DNA from: Comamonadaceae bacterium
GTDB lineage: Bacteria > Pseudomonadota > Gammaproteobacteria > Burkholderiales > Burkholderiaceae_C
Assembly (NCBI GenBank): GCA_013297875.1
Contig: JAAFIW010000001.1
Location: 124,001 to 188,000, forward strand
Direction: 5' to 3'
Length of the DNA: 64,000 nucleotides
Under the pieces are notes generated by a model. The model was not told the origin of the DNA. It ran no database searches and saw only the letters and a program-made list of their open reading frames with translations. Numbering within the stretch: position 1 is the stretch's first letter; each line of letters starts with the position of its first letter. Of the stretch, positions 18,557 to 26,967 are shown one piece after another. Both the position numbers and the translations under genes were made by a program.

Positions 18557-18930
18557 GCAAGCTCACCGTGATGCAAAAGAAGAGGTTCGCAAGATAGCTG
18601 AACTGCCACAGCCGCAAGTGCTTGAAACGCCAAGTGCCAACTGTCAGTACCCACCGACGCGCCAACCGATACTTCCGGAAAACAAGCCCGCCATCCCAGA
18701 ATTTACTCAAATCGCTATTATTTTCATAGCTGCTTGAGCAGTAAATCTCTGGGCCAGTCTCGGTTTTCGACCTGAAGCACCTCAATCGGCTCGTTTCGCG
18801 CCTCACCCCGCCTGCCGCCACACCATCGCCGCAAGCACCTGATTCAATTTCCAAATCACTGCTACAGGTCGTCGCGCCACTTGACCGTGCGACAGCACGG
18901 CCAAGTGGCGCGCCAACTACAGCCTTGGCG
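18557..18930. other. Intergenic region with dispersed repeat and hairpin terminator
   Basis: No gene is supported. A dispersed-repeat copy lies at 18712-18758 (CGCTATTATTTTCATAGC then TGCTTGAGCAGTAAAT). A strong hairpin at 18874-18911, arms GCGCCACTTGACCGTGC and GCACGGCCAAGTGGCGC with one mismatch, follows the stop of the minus-strand gene at 18931 and probably ends it, though without a T-run. Confidence 0.7.
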
Positions 18931-20658
18931 TCAAGGCCGGGTGTAGCGGTGCTCCCAGGCTGCGCCGAAGTTGGCAGACACCGTGCCGTTGCCAGCGCGC
19001 GTAAAGGCTTTGCCGATGATGGGCAGGCCGTGGCCGGTGGCGATCGGCACGTTGCCGGTGTTCAAGCCTGTGGTGGCCACGTTGGCCCAGCCGTCGCGAA
19101 TCGTGCCGGTGCCAAAGTCGGTGCGGGCGATTTCAGCGCCCAGCACCGACTGGCCACCGGGGGCGTTGAAGGTCAACACGCTGACCTCGCCGCACAAACG
19201 GAAACCTGCTGCGGGTGGGTTGGGGGAGATCACAAAGTTGTTGCCCACCAGCGTGGTTTCCTCGCGGTCGTAAAACGTCAGGCCCGAGGTGCTCACGCAC
19301 AGTTGCCCGCCATTGATCGTGGTGTTGGTGGCGTTGAAGTAGTTTTTGCCGGTCGTGGCAGTTACACCGTTTTGCCCCAGATTGGAATAGGCGGCGGTGA
19401 AGGCGGCGGGGGCGGCGGGCCGATAGTCCAGTGCCACGCTGTAGCGGCGCGTGGGCATGGAGAACACCCAATCGGTAAAGGCTCCGATGGTGGGGTCGGT
19501 GATGTACTCGTTGATCACGTTTTTGGTGGCCAGACGCGAACTCAAGGTGCCTGCGCGCAAGAGCGGGGTTGAGGTGTTTGGCGGATAAAACGCTAGCAAG
19601 TCGGTGGGCGTAGACAGATCAGGCAGGTCAAAGTTGGCTGCCGGAATGACGGGAATCGTGCCACCTGTGTACAAACCGCCAGAACCATTTTGAACGCTCG
19701 TGGTTCGCAGCGACGGATCTGCGGTGTATTGGTCAATCACGAAGACGCCCGTCACCAATGCCCCGGTCTGGGGGAAAAAGATGATGTTGGTGCGTCCGGC
19801 TGCCGCGCCGTTGCGCTGCTCGATGGTGATGGCCTCGCCGCTGGAGGCACCGGATTTGGGCACGTTGATGATGGTCCAGTTGGCCATCAGGCCGGTGGTG
19901 GCGGCGCGAAAGCCCAGCGCATAGGCCGCACCCAAGTCAGCGGGGTCGTTTTGCAAAGCATTGAGCGCCGCAGCACCCGCCGTGGTGCTAAAGCACGGGG
20001 CCACGCCACCCACGTGCTTGATGGTGGTGAACAAGGCATTGGCTGTCGCCAGTGCGGCACCAAACGGCGCTGCGCCGGGGCCGGTGCCCTGGCCGCCGGG
20101 GGCCGCCGGACCGGCACCGGCCAGGTTGATGGCCAAGGGCGGGATGTCGGCCATGTTGAAAATTTCAACATAGCCTTCGCGGGTTTCGGCGGCCAGCGCG
20201 TCACCGGTCAGGCGCGGGTTCAGGCGGGCGGTGACAAACGAGGTGCCGCTGACGCTTTGTGGAATGGTGCAGCTTTTGTCGGTGCTGGTCAGCACGGCGC
20301 GGCCATCGGCACCGCGGCTGACATTGGCCGTCCACACGTCGCCGGGCGACATGTACAGCTGAAAGTCAAACACGTCGTCGGAGTTGGAAGCACCGCGAAA
20401 GCGCACTTTGACGGCTTTGCCGTTGACGGTATCGGTGTTGACCAGGTTGATCAGCGTGGCGTTGCCAGCCTGCACATTGTAGTAGGGCACGATCAGCGAG
20501 TGCCCAATCCCCCCGACCGACACCTCGGTGCTGTTGGTATCTGTTGGTGACGTGGTTGATGCGCCAAAGTCACGCAAGACATTGGCTGAAGCGACACCCG
20601 TGACGCCCAAACCACTCACAAACGCCAGAACGCCGAGCACCAGTGAACTATTTTTCAT
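18931..20658 (-). CDS. Large exported protein of unknown function
   Basis: 575 residues. A Sec signal peptide (MKNSSLVLGVLAFVSGLG ... ASA, cleavage near 25) precedes a mature protein rich in Gly, Ala, Asn and Thr. Near the start of the mature part is GGIGHSLIVPYYNVQAGNATLINLVNTDT..GKAVKVRFRGASNSDDVFDF (quoted in pieces), which looks like a beta-sandwich domain. I recall similar proteins labelled 'cell surface protein' in beta-proteobacteria with no known role. Cysteines are few and there is no PEP-CTERM, LPXTG or autotransporter end. It is single, flanked by a terminator hairpin downstream and an AT-rich upstream gap. Outer-surface or periplasmic location is inference. Confidence 0.6.
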   Translation of the reverse strand: MKNSSLVLGVLAFVSGLGVTGVASANVLRDFGASTTSPTDTNSTEVSVGGIGHSLIVPYYNVQAGNATLINLVNTDTVNGKAVKVRFRGASNSDDVFDFQLYMSPGDVWTANVSRGADGRAVLTSTDKSCTIPQSVSGTSFVTARLNPRLTGDALAAETREGYVEIFNMADIPPLAINLAGAGPAAPGGQGTGPGAAPFGAALATANALFTTIKHVGGVAPCFSTTAGAAALNALQNDPADLGAAYALGFRAATTGLMANWTIINVPKSGASSGEAITIEQRNGAAAGRTNIIFFPQTGALVTGVFVIDQYTADPSLRTTSVQNGSGGLYTGGTIPVIPAANFDLPDLSTPTDLLAFYPPNTSTPLLRAGTLSSRLATKNVINEYITDPTIGAFTDWVFSMPTRRYSVALDYRPAAPAAFTAAYSNLGQNGVTATTGKNYFNATNTTINGGQLCVSTSGLTFYDREETTLVGNNFVISPNPPAAGFRLCGEVSVLTFNAPGGQSVLGAEIARTDFGTGTIRDGWANVATTGLNTGNVPIATGHGLPIIGKAFTRAGNGTVSANFGAAWEHRYTRP

Positions 20659-20734
20659 TCAAAACCCCACATAAATGTAACTTTTAAGGCAAATTATTTC
20701 AGCCGACAAGCTTAAGGGGGCGGCGATGCCGGGG

Positions 20735-21895
20735 TCAAGTCATTTCCAATGCCTGCCGCACACCGGCCATCACGCGCTGCACATCGGCGTCACCCATGCC
20801 CGGCCCCAGTGGCAAGCTGACGGTCTGGCGGCCAATGGCGGTGGCCACCGGGGTGTCGGCTGGCTGCCAACCCAGGGATTGTTGGTAGTAAGAATGCTCG
20901 GGAATAGCCCGGTAGTGCACACCCACGCCAATGCCCTGGCCCAGCATGCGCGCCAGAAACACGTCACGCGACACGCCACAGCGCGCCTCGTCCACCAGCA
21001 GCGTGTACAGGTGCCGCGCATGCACGGTGTGCGCATCGGGCTGAGCTGGGCAGGTCAGGGGCAGCCCGGCAAACGCCGCCTGGTATTGCTGCCAGATGGC
21101 CTGGCGGCGCAGGCTGTTGGCCTGTACGCGGGCCAATTGGTGCTGGCCGATAGCGGCCTGCAAATCCATCATGTTGAATTTGAAACCGCAATCGGTCACG
21201 TCGTAGTGCGGGTAGCCGTCGGCCGAAAAGCGCTTCCAGGCATCGCGGTCAACCCCGTGCAGCGACAGTCGGCGCATGCGCTGGGCATGGGCCACATCGC
21301 GCGCAATCACCATGCCGCCTTCGCCGGTGGTGACGTTTTTGGTGGCGTAAAAGCTGAAGCACCCAAAGTCGCCCAGCGTGCCGGTGGGCTGTTCGCGCCA
21401 GCGGGCTTCGATGGCATGGGCGCAGTCTTCCACCACCACCAGATTGCGCGCGCGGGTCAGGGCCAGCAAGGCATCCATCTCGCAGGGTCGGCCGGCAAAG
21501 TGCACCGGCAGCACGGCGCGGGTGCGCGGTGTGATGCGGGCCGCGACGCTCGTTGCCGACAGGTTCATGGTGTCTGCATCCACATCAGCCAGCACCGGCG
21601 TGGCACCGACGTGCAGGATCACATTCACCGTGGCGCAAAACGTCAGCGGCGAGGTAATGACCTCGTCGCCGGGGCTAATGCCTGCCGCCAGCAGGCTCAG
21701 GTGCAGCGCCGCCGTGCCGGAGTTCACGGCCACCACCTGGCGCGGGTCAACGCCTTTGAACGCTGCAAACTGCGCCTCAAACGCCGCCACCCGTGGCCCG
21801 GTGCCCAGCCAGCCCGACTGCAAAACAGCCAGCACCTGGGCGATGTCGTCAGCCTGAATATCGGGCGCGCCAAACACCAGCGGTGCCTGGCTCAT
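20735..21895 (-). CDS. DegT/DnrJ/EryC1/StrS family PLP aminotransferase
   Basis: 386 residues. Fold type I sugar aminotransferase: AVNSGTAALHLSLLAAGISPGDEVITSPLTF binds PLP phosphate (quoted in part), VVEDCAHAIEA holds the Asp that contacts the ring nitrogen, and SFYATKNVTTGEGGM has the Schiff-base Lys. Such enzymes transaminate keto-sugar nucleotides to amino sugars for O-antigen, glycan or flagellin decoration. It is the last gene of a four-gene unit, its ATG overlapping the BKACE stop (ATGA). With the acyltransferase upstream it would make an N-acylated amino sugar. Confidence 0.88.
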   Translation of the reverse strand: MSQAPLVFGAPDIQADDIAQVLAVLQSGWLGTGPRVAAFEAQFAAFKGVDPRQVVAVNSGTAALHLSLLAAGISPGDEVITSPLTFCATVNVILHVGATPVLADVDADTMNLSATSVAARITPRTRAVLPVHFAGRPCEMDALLALTRARNLVVVEDCAHAIEARWREQPTGTLGDFGCFSFYATKNVTTGEGGMVIARDVAHAQRMRRLSLHGVDRDAWKRFSADGYPHYDVTDCGFKFNMMDLQAAIGQHQLARVQANSLRRQAIWQQYQAAFAGLPLTCPAQPDAHTVHARHLYTLLVDEARCGVSRDVFLARMLGQGIGVGVHYRAIPEHSYYQQSLGWQPADTPVATAIGRQTVSLPLGPGMGDADVQRVMAGVRQALEMT

Positions 21896-22749
21896 GCGGG
21901 AAGCCCCAGGCGCTGGCGCAGCTGGGTGCGGGGCATCAAGGGCCTATCGAACAACTGGGCGGTGGCCACCGCCCGCTCGATCAGGCTGGCATTGCTGGCC
22001 GGTGTGGTGCGGGCCGTGTCTTGCCACAGGTTGTCTTCCAGGCCCACGCGCACGCCGTCAGCCATCAGCAGGCCCAGGCCATTGGCCCCCAGCTGAAACC
22101 GGCCTAACCCGGCGACGCAGACGATGCAGCCCGGCGGCAGCGCAGCCAGGATGGCGGCCAGTTGCAAGGCATCGGCCTGGGCACCGGCCACATTGCCCAG
22201 CAGCACGTTCACATAGAGCGGCGCTGTCACCCAACCTTCGGCCAGCAGCACGCGGGCAAAGTTGGCCATGCCCAGGTCAAACACCTCCAGCTCGGGGCGA
22301 ATGCCACGTGCTTGCATGCGCCGGGCCAGCGCGCGAATGGTGTCGGGCGCGTTGACGCTGGCCGACTGCGCAAAATTCAGCGAGCTGAGCGTGAGGCTGG
22401 CCATGTCGGGCTTGGCCAAGCCGTCCAGTTCCAGCACCCGGGCTCGCGGCTCAAAGCTGGGATCCAGGCGGCCGCTGGCGGTCACGCCCACCACCAGCTC
22501 GGCTCCGCCCGGCAGCGCGCGGATGGCTTCAATCAGCCGGCCATAGGGCTGGGGGTCACCGGTTTGCACGCCCTGCGCATCACGCGCGTGCAGGTGCACC
22601 ATCTGCACGCCCAGCGCGATGGCGCGCGCCACATCGGCCACGATCTCATCGTGCGACAGCGGCACATGCGGGCTCATGGCGCGGGTGGGTACCACGCCCG
22701 TGCAGGCCAGGTTGATGATGAAGGGCGCGCCGGTTTGCAGCATGCTCAC
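21892..22749 (-). CDS. BKACE (beta-keto acid cleavage enzyme, DUF849) family protein
   Basis: 285 residues, TIM barrel with zinc. Seen: IINLACTGVVPTRAMSPHVPLS at the N-terminus (abbreviated), the metal-binding pair in MVHLHARDAQG (H52, H54), VVGVTASGRLD and the late acid in VRVGLEDNLW. BKACEs condense or cleave beta-keto acids with acetyl-CoA, as in lysine or carnitine breakdown. Here the partners are an aminotransferase, an acyltransferase and a glycosyltransferase, not a catabolic set, so the substrate may be a sugar- or amino-acid-derived keto acid; that is inference. The start is GTG at 22749 overlapping the previous stop, with ATG 22743 as alternative. Confidence 0.85.
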   Translation of the reverse strand: MSMLQTGAPFIINLACTGVVPTRAMSPHVPLSHDEIVADVARAIALGVQMVHLHARDAQGVQTGDPQPYGRLIEAIRALPGGAELVVGVTASGRLDPSFEPRARVLELDGLAKPDMASLTLSSLNFAQSASVNAPDTIRALARRMQARGIRPELEVFDLGMANFARVLLAEGWVTAPLYVNVLLGNVAGAQADALQLAAILAALPPGCIVCVAGLGRFQLGANGLGLLMADGVRVGLEDNLWQDTARTTPASNASLIERAVATAQLFDRPLMPRTQLRQRLGLPA

Positions 22750-23426
22750 GAAACCTGCAGCGCCGTTTTGGCCAGCTTGCGCGCGGGGTTGCCCACATAC
22801 ACGCCATCAGCCTCTGTGTCGGCCACCACCACCGCGCCCGCGCCCACAAAGCTGCGCGGCGCAATCTGCACACGGTCGCGCAGCACCGCGCCCACGCCCA
22901 CAAAAGCCTGCTCGCCCACAAAGGCCTCGCCGCCCATGGCCACCTCGGCGGCCACAAAAGCATGGTCGGCCACCTGGCAGTGGTGGGAAATGTGGGCACC
23001 GCTGCGAATGATGCAATTGCTGCCAATGCGGGCAAAGGGTTGCACGATGGCGTGCTCATAGATCAGCACGTTGTCGCCCACCACCAGGTCGGGCCACACA
23101 CTGGCGCGGCTGGAGACGTAGCTTGCAAATGCATAGCCGCGTGCCTTGGCCGCTTCGTAGCGGGCACGGCGCACGCCATTGATCTGCTGATAGCCCATGG
23201 GAATGAGCAGCCGGCAATCGGCCGGTTTGAAGTGCGCTTCCAGGGTTTCAAAGGGCAAGAGCGGCAGGCCTTCGTGGTGGCCGTCGCCTACATATGCGGC
23301 GTCAACGGTGAAGGCCGCCACCTGCCAGGGGCTGTCGTGCACGATGCAATACCAGGCCAGGCTGGCCGAGAGTTTGTTGCCGAAGATGACCAGGGGGCGG
23401 TCGTCGCGTACCGTTGAAGCGTTCAT
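22746..23426 (-). CDS. PglD/NeuD-type sugar O/N-acyltransferase
   Basis: 226 residues. The N-terminal Rossmann-like half (~10-110: LVIFGNKLSASLAWYCI ... LLIPMGYQQINGVRR) is followed by a left-handed beta-helix of hexapeptide repeats (~115-215: VVGDNVLIYEHAIV, IGSNCIIRSGAHISHHCQV, VAAEVAMGGEAFVGE) ending VYVGNPARKL. This is the layout of PglD/NeuD acetyltransferases that act on UDP-amino sugars or sialic acids; the catalytic His is probably one of the HISHH pair. It overlaps both neighbours by 4 bp. It should act after the aminotransferase. Confidence 0.85.
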   Translation of the reverse strand: MNASTVRDDRPLVIFGNKLSASLAWYCIVHDSPWQVAAFTVDAAYVGDGHHEGLPLLPFETLEAHFKPADCRLLIPMGYQQINGVRRARYEAAKARGYAFASYVSSRASVWPDLVVGDNVLIYEHAIVQPFARIGSNCIIRSGAHISHHCQVADHAFVAAEVAMGGEAFVGEQAFVGVGAVLRDRVQIAPRSFVGAGAVVVADTEADGVYVGNPARKLAKTALQVS

Positions 23427-24958
23427 GTGGCCGATTGTGAGCGTTGCGCAAAGCGCTTCATGGTTAAGGCGCAGGCCTGTATCAACTGCTGCTGCGCCAC
23501 GCCGCTGGACAAATCCAGGGTGTGCGCAAAACGGGTTTGCGCCTGGCCACCAGCCAGCCAGCGGGCTGCGGGGTCTTGCACCCAGTGGGTCAGGCGCTGC
23601 ATATAAGCCGCCAGGTCGGCCACGGCATCGCCACCCAGCTTGTCGCCACCGTCACCACCGGCCAGCGCCAGCACCGGTACACCCGCTTGCATGGCCAGCG
23701 CCACCGAGGTGCCGCCGCCGATGCGCGGCGGGTTCAGGTAAACGTCGGCCAGCCGCAACCACGCCAATAGATCGGGTTGGCTGGGCAGCACGTGAACGCG
23801 CGGGCCCGTCGGCACCTGGCCCGGCAGATGGCCGTCTGCGCCAACCAGCAGCCAATGCACGTGGGGGTTGTCCTGCACAAAAGCCTCGATGGCGGCGCGC
23901 CAGTCCGGCGTCATTTCCGTCACCAGTCGCTGGCCGGTAGAAACCAGCAACAGCGCGGCAGGCGGCACGCCCAGCGCGGCACGCGACACGGCGTCAACCG
24001 GTTTTTCAGGCCAGAACCGGTAGGGGAAGGCCAGCGGCAGCGGCGGTGGCAGGCCGGGCCAGGCCCTGTCGTCTGTTGCCTCGGCGCTGGCCGCAAGCCA
24101 CACATCCACCGGTGCCATCGGCGCCACCGTGTGCAGCGACATGCCCAGCACCGGGTACAACCGATGCAAGGCCCACATCAGCGGCGACATAAAGCCCACA
24201 AACAGCACCAGATCGGGCTGGTAGTCAACGATTTTGTCCAGCAAGCCGTACCAGCGCTGGGCGATGGGGCTGTCTGCATCGGCGCACACCGTGTGCAGCG
24301 GCTGGGCTGAGTGCAAGCGCCAGCTGTCCGGGTCCACCGGGTGCTGCACCGGCGATGGGCCGGCCGAGAAAGCCTGCGCTCCCGGAATGCGGAACTCCTG
24401 CGCCGAAAACAGCCGAACCTGCATGCCCGCGCGCACCAGCAGCTTGCACAGATCCAGGGCCATGGCAGTGCTGGGGTGTGCAGGGTCTATCAGCTGAGGC
24501 GCGTATATCGCCACCCGTTGCGGCGCGTGCGCCGCGGCGCGGCTCGGTGTGCTGCGGTGTGCCACTGCGTGCTGGGTCGCCACGGTGCTGCCCATGCGCT
24601 GGATCAAGGCCAGTGCACCGGTTTGAATCAACACCGAGCGAAGCCCCTGCCGGTTGGCCGTCTGGCTCAAGGCATGGCCCCAGGCCCAGTGGCAGTACGT
24701 CAACCAACGCCCCGACTCCGGCAGCAACGCTGCCAGCGCGCCCACGGCGCACAGGTGGTTCAGCTCACCGGACAGGTGGTATAGCGCGGTCTGGCGCAAC
24801 CACCGGGCTTGCGGTGGATCCAGCGCCAGTTGCGCCAACTGGGCCAAGACCTGCAAGCGCCCGGCTTCAGGCAACCGCGAGGCCATCGCCGTCAGATCTT
24901 GCCAGGCTTGTGGGCTGGCGGGCTGTGCCGATACGGCTGCAAATAGGGTGGGGTTCAT
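23423..24958 (-). CDS. Glycosyltransferase-like protein, GT-B fold
   Basis: 511 residues. The N-terminal ~150 residues are helical with no known domain. A middle section (VAIYAPQLIDPAHPSTAMAL ... LCKLLVRAGMQVRLFSA) resembles the acceptor Rossmann domain, and the C-terminal half contains LLVSTGQRLVTEMTPDW, HWLLVGADG, RVHVLPSQPDLLAWLRLADVYLNPPRIGGGTSVALAM, a GT4-like nucleotide-sugar site (quoted in part). It is the first gene of the four-gene cassette and may attach the sugar made by the next three enzymes to a surface acceptor. No transmembrane helix is seen. Acceptor unknown. Confidence 0.72.
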   Translation of the reverse strand: MNPTLFAAVSAQPASPQAWQDLTAMASRLPEAGRLQVLAQLAQLALDPPQARWLRQTALYHLSGELNHLCAVGALAALLPESGRWLTYCHWAWGHALSQTANRQGLRSVLIQTGALALIQRMGSTVATQHAVAHRSTPSRAAAHAPQRVAIYAPQLIDPAHPSTAMALDLCKLLVRAGMQVRLFSAQEFRIPGAQAFSAGPSPVQHPVDPDSWRLHSAQPLHTVCADADSPIAQRWYGLLDKIVDYQPDLVLFVGFMSPLMWALHRLYPVLGMSLHTVAPMAPVDVWLAASAEATDDRAWPGLPPPLPLAFPYRFWPEKPVDAVSRAALGVPPAALLLVSTGQRLVTEMTPDWRAAIEAFVQDNPHVHWLLVGADGHLPGQVPTGPRVHVLPSQPDLLAWLRLADVYLNPPRIGGGTSVALAMQAGVPVLALAGGDGGDKLGGDAVADLAAYMQRLTHWVQDPAARWLAGGQAQTRFAHTLDLSSGVAQQQLIQACALTMKRFAQRSQSAT

Positions 24959-25000
24959 CTAAGCGGTGAGTGTCCCGCAAAGTGTAAGCACGCCGGGAAT

Positions 25001-25621
25001 TCAACCGCCCGCGCGCCAGACCATCGCCGCCAGCACCAGCATCGTCAACCCAATCAGCACATCCAGCACCCGCCAGGCCACCGGCTTGGCAAACAGCGGG
25101 GCCAGCCAGCGCGCACCATAGCCCAGGCCCACAAACCACAGCGCGCTGGCGGCAGCACCCCCCAGCACAAACCAGGGGCGCAGGTCAGCGGCTTGCTGGG
25201 CGCCGACCGAGCCGACCAGCAGCACCGTGTCCAGGTAGACATGCGGGTTGAGGTACGTGAAGGCGGCGGCTTGCAGTAGCACGGCCAGCAGCGGTGTTGG
25301 CAAGCCACCGGCCTCATCACCCGCCTGCAGGATCCCCGGACGCACAGCAGCCCACAACGAGCGTAGCCCATAGGCCAGCAAAAACGCCGTGCCCAGCCAG
25401 GTAATGGTGCGCAGCAGCAGCGGCGACTGTTGCACCAGCGCGCCCAGCCCGGCCACGCCCAGCGTGATCAGCAGCGCATCTGACGCGGCGCACAGCGCCA
25501 CCACCGGCCCCACGTGCTGGCGCTTGAGCCCCTGGCGCAGCACAAACGCGTTTTGGGCACCAATGGCCACAATCAGGGCACCCGAGAGGGCGAAACCGGT
25601 GAGAAAAGTTGAATGAAGCAT
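25001..25621 (-). CDS. LysE/ArgO family basic amino-acid exporter
   Basis: 206 residues, about six transmembrane helices. The N-terminus GFALSGALIVAIGAQNAFVLRQGL carries the family signature (quoted in part), and AFTYLNPHVYLDTVLL marks the conserved NPxxYLDT region. Such proteins export lysine, arginine or toxic analogues. It is divergent from an ArgP/LysG-type LysR regulator, the classic partner, so induction by intracellular basic amino acids is likely. The intergenic region is partly filled by a GTCATC-type repeat. Confidence 0.92.
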   Translation of the reverse strand: MLHSTFLTGFALSGALIVAIGAQNAFVLRQGLKRQHVGPVVALCAASDALLITLGVAGLGALVQQSPLLLRTITWLGTAFLLAYGLRSLWAAVRPGILQAGDEAGGLPTPLLAVLLQAAAFTYLNPHVYLDTVLLVGSVGAQQAADLRPWFVLGGAAASALWFVGLGYGARWLAPLFAKPVAWRVLDVLIGLTMLVLAAMVWRAGG

Positions 25622-25679
25622 GGGCCTATCATTTCCGCTGACCCTGCATTGTGTAAAACGATGTTTGCTTAACGCGGCT

Positions 25680-25805
25680 TAGCGGCGCTGATGACCCATG
25701 ACTTCGCTGCGCTTGGATGACGGCGCTGCGCGCCATGACCGCAAAGCTCAGTGGGTTTTAGTCATCTGTCATCAGGCCGTGTAGCGGCCGGTCATCCCGT
25801 CATCA
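25680..25805. repeat. GATGAC/GTCATC repeat element between exporter and regulator
   Basis: It contains GATGACCCATGACTTCGCTG, GGATGACGGCGCTGC, GTCATCTGTCATCAGGCC and GGTCATCCCGTCATC. Related to the element at 7120-7225. It occupies most of the divergent promoter region. Confidence 0.65.
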
Positions 25806-25814
25806 AAGGAGAAC

Positions 25815-26729
25815 ATGCTCGACTACAACGCCCTTGCAGCCCTGGCCGCCGTTGCCCGAGAGGGCAGTTTTGAGCGCGCGGCGCGGCGGCTGCACGTCAC
25901 GCCGTCGGCGATTTCGCAGCGCATCAAGCTGCTGGAGGCGCGGGTGGGCCGCATTTTGCTGGATCGCGGGCCGCCGTGCAGCGCCACCGCCGAAGGGCTG
26001 CTGCTGTGCCGGCATGCCGAGGGCGTGAGCCTGCTGGAGCACGAGCTGCACAGCGCGCTGCCGGGCCTGCGTGACGACGACGCGGACCATGCCCACACCA
26101 CTTTGCGCATTGGCGTGAATGCCGACAGCCTGGCCAGCTGGTTTGTGCCCGCGCTGGCCCAGGTGAGCGAGCAGGCCCAGGTGCTGTTTGACCTGGTGAT
26201 TGAAGACCAGGACCACACCCTGGCGCTGATGCGCTCGGGCCAGGTGCTGGCCGCCGTCACGGCACAGGCCGCGCCGTTGCAAGGCTTTCACAGCACGCCG
26301 CTGGGCAGCCTGCAATACCTGGCCACCGCCAGCCCGCGCTACATGGCACGCTATTTTTCTGACGGCGTGAACGCGCAAACCCTGGCGCAAGCCCCAGCCC
26401 TGCGCTTCAACCAGAAAGACGAACTGCAAGCGCGCTGGATGGCGCAACTGCCCGGCATGGCTGCCGCAAACGTAGCCCTGCCCAACCACTGGATCGCGTC
26501 GGCGCAAGGCTTTGTGGACGCCTGCGTGTCGGGCCTGGGCTGGGGTATCAACCCGGCCAGCCTGGTGCAGGCGCACCTGGACGAGGGTCGGCTGGTGCAA
26601 GTGGTGCCGGGGGTGGAGCTGCCGGTGCCGCTGTATTGGCACTGCGTGCAAAAGCCCGGCGCTTTGCTGGTGCTGCTGGGGCAGGCTGTGAGTCAGCATG
26701 CGCGCGCCACGCTGATGGCTGATGGCTGA
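25815..26729 (+). CDS. argP: LysR-type regulator, ArgP (IciA/LysG) family
   Basis: 304 residues. The N-terminal winged HTH (LAALAAVAREGSFERAARRL, TPSAISQRIKLLEARVG) is followed by a periplasmic-binding-like effector domain. Length and the FERAA..L.VTPSAISQRIK pattern fit ArgP. It should sense lysine/arginine and activate the divergent LysE/ArgO gene. ATG at 25815 is preceded by AAGGAGAAC, a good ribosome site. The stop codon falls inside a 7-bp tandem repeat. Confidence 0.9.
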   Translation: MLDYNALAALAAVAREGSFERAARRLHVTPSAISQRIKLLEARVGRILLDRGPPCSATAEGLLLCRHAEGVSLLEHELHSALPGLRDDDADHAHTTLRIGVNADSLASWFVPALAQVSEQAQVLFDLVIEDQDHTLALMRSGQVLAAVTAQAAPLQGFHSTPLGSLQYLATASPRYMARYFSDGVNAQTLAQAPALRFNQKDELQARWMAQLPGMAAANVALPNHWIASAQGFVDACVSGLGWGINPASLVQAHLDEGRLVQVVPGVELPVPLYWHCVQKPGALLVLLGQAVSQHARATLMADG

Positions 26730-26740
26730 TGGCTGATGGC
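26713..26740 (+). repeat. Heptanucleotide tandem repeat (GCTGATG)4
   Basis: Four consecutive GCTGATG units span the end of argP and its stop codon. A change in copy number would alter the last few residues of the protein. Confidence 0.9.
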
Positions 26741-26777
26741 AATTTGGCCCGCCGAAACCCTGGTTTCAGCCACAAAA

Positions 26778-26840
26778 CAAGCCCAATATGCTTTTTGTGC
26801 AAGTGCAGATTGCTCAAGCAGCTACATATTTAGTAGCATC
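26778..26840 (+). repeat. Copy of the ~60-bp dispersed repeat upstream of glcB
   Basis: Reads AAGCCCAATATG ... GATTGCTCAAGCAGCTACA then TATTTAGTAGCATC. It lies between argP and glcB. The remaining ~125 bp before glcB are AT-rich and probably hold its promoter. Confidence 0.85.
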
Positions 26841-26967
26841 CGGCCGCTTGCATTAGCATTTAAAAAGTCATGAATAAAACGCCAAATTCACAGTTAATCA
26901 TCGATTCAGTATCAAATAAAGTCTCACCTACGGCGAATCCAGCCTGTTACCTGATTGCAAACACCCC

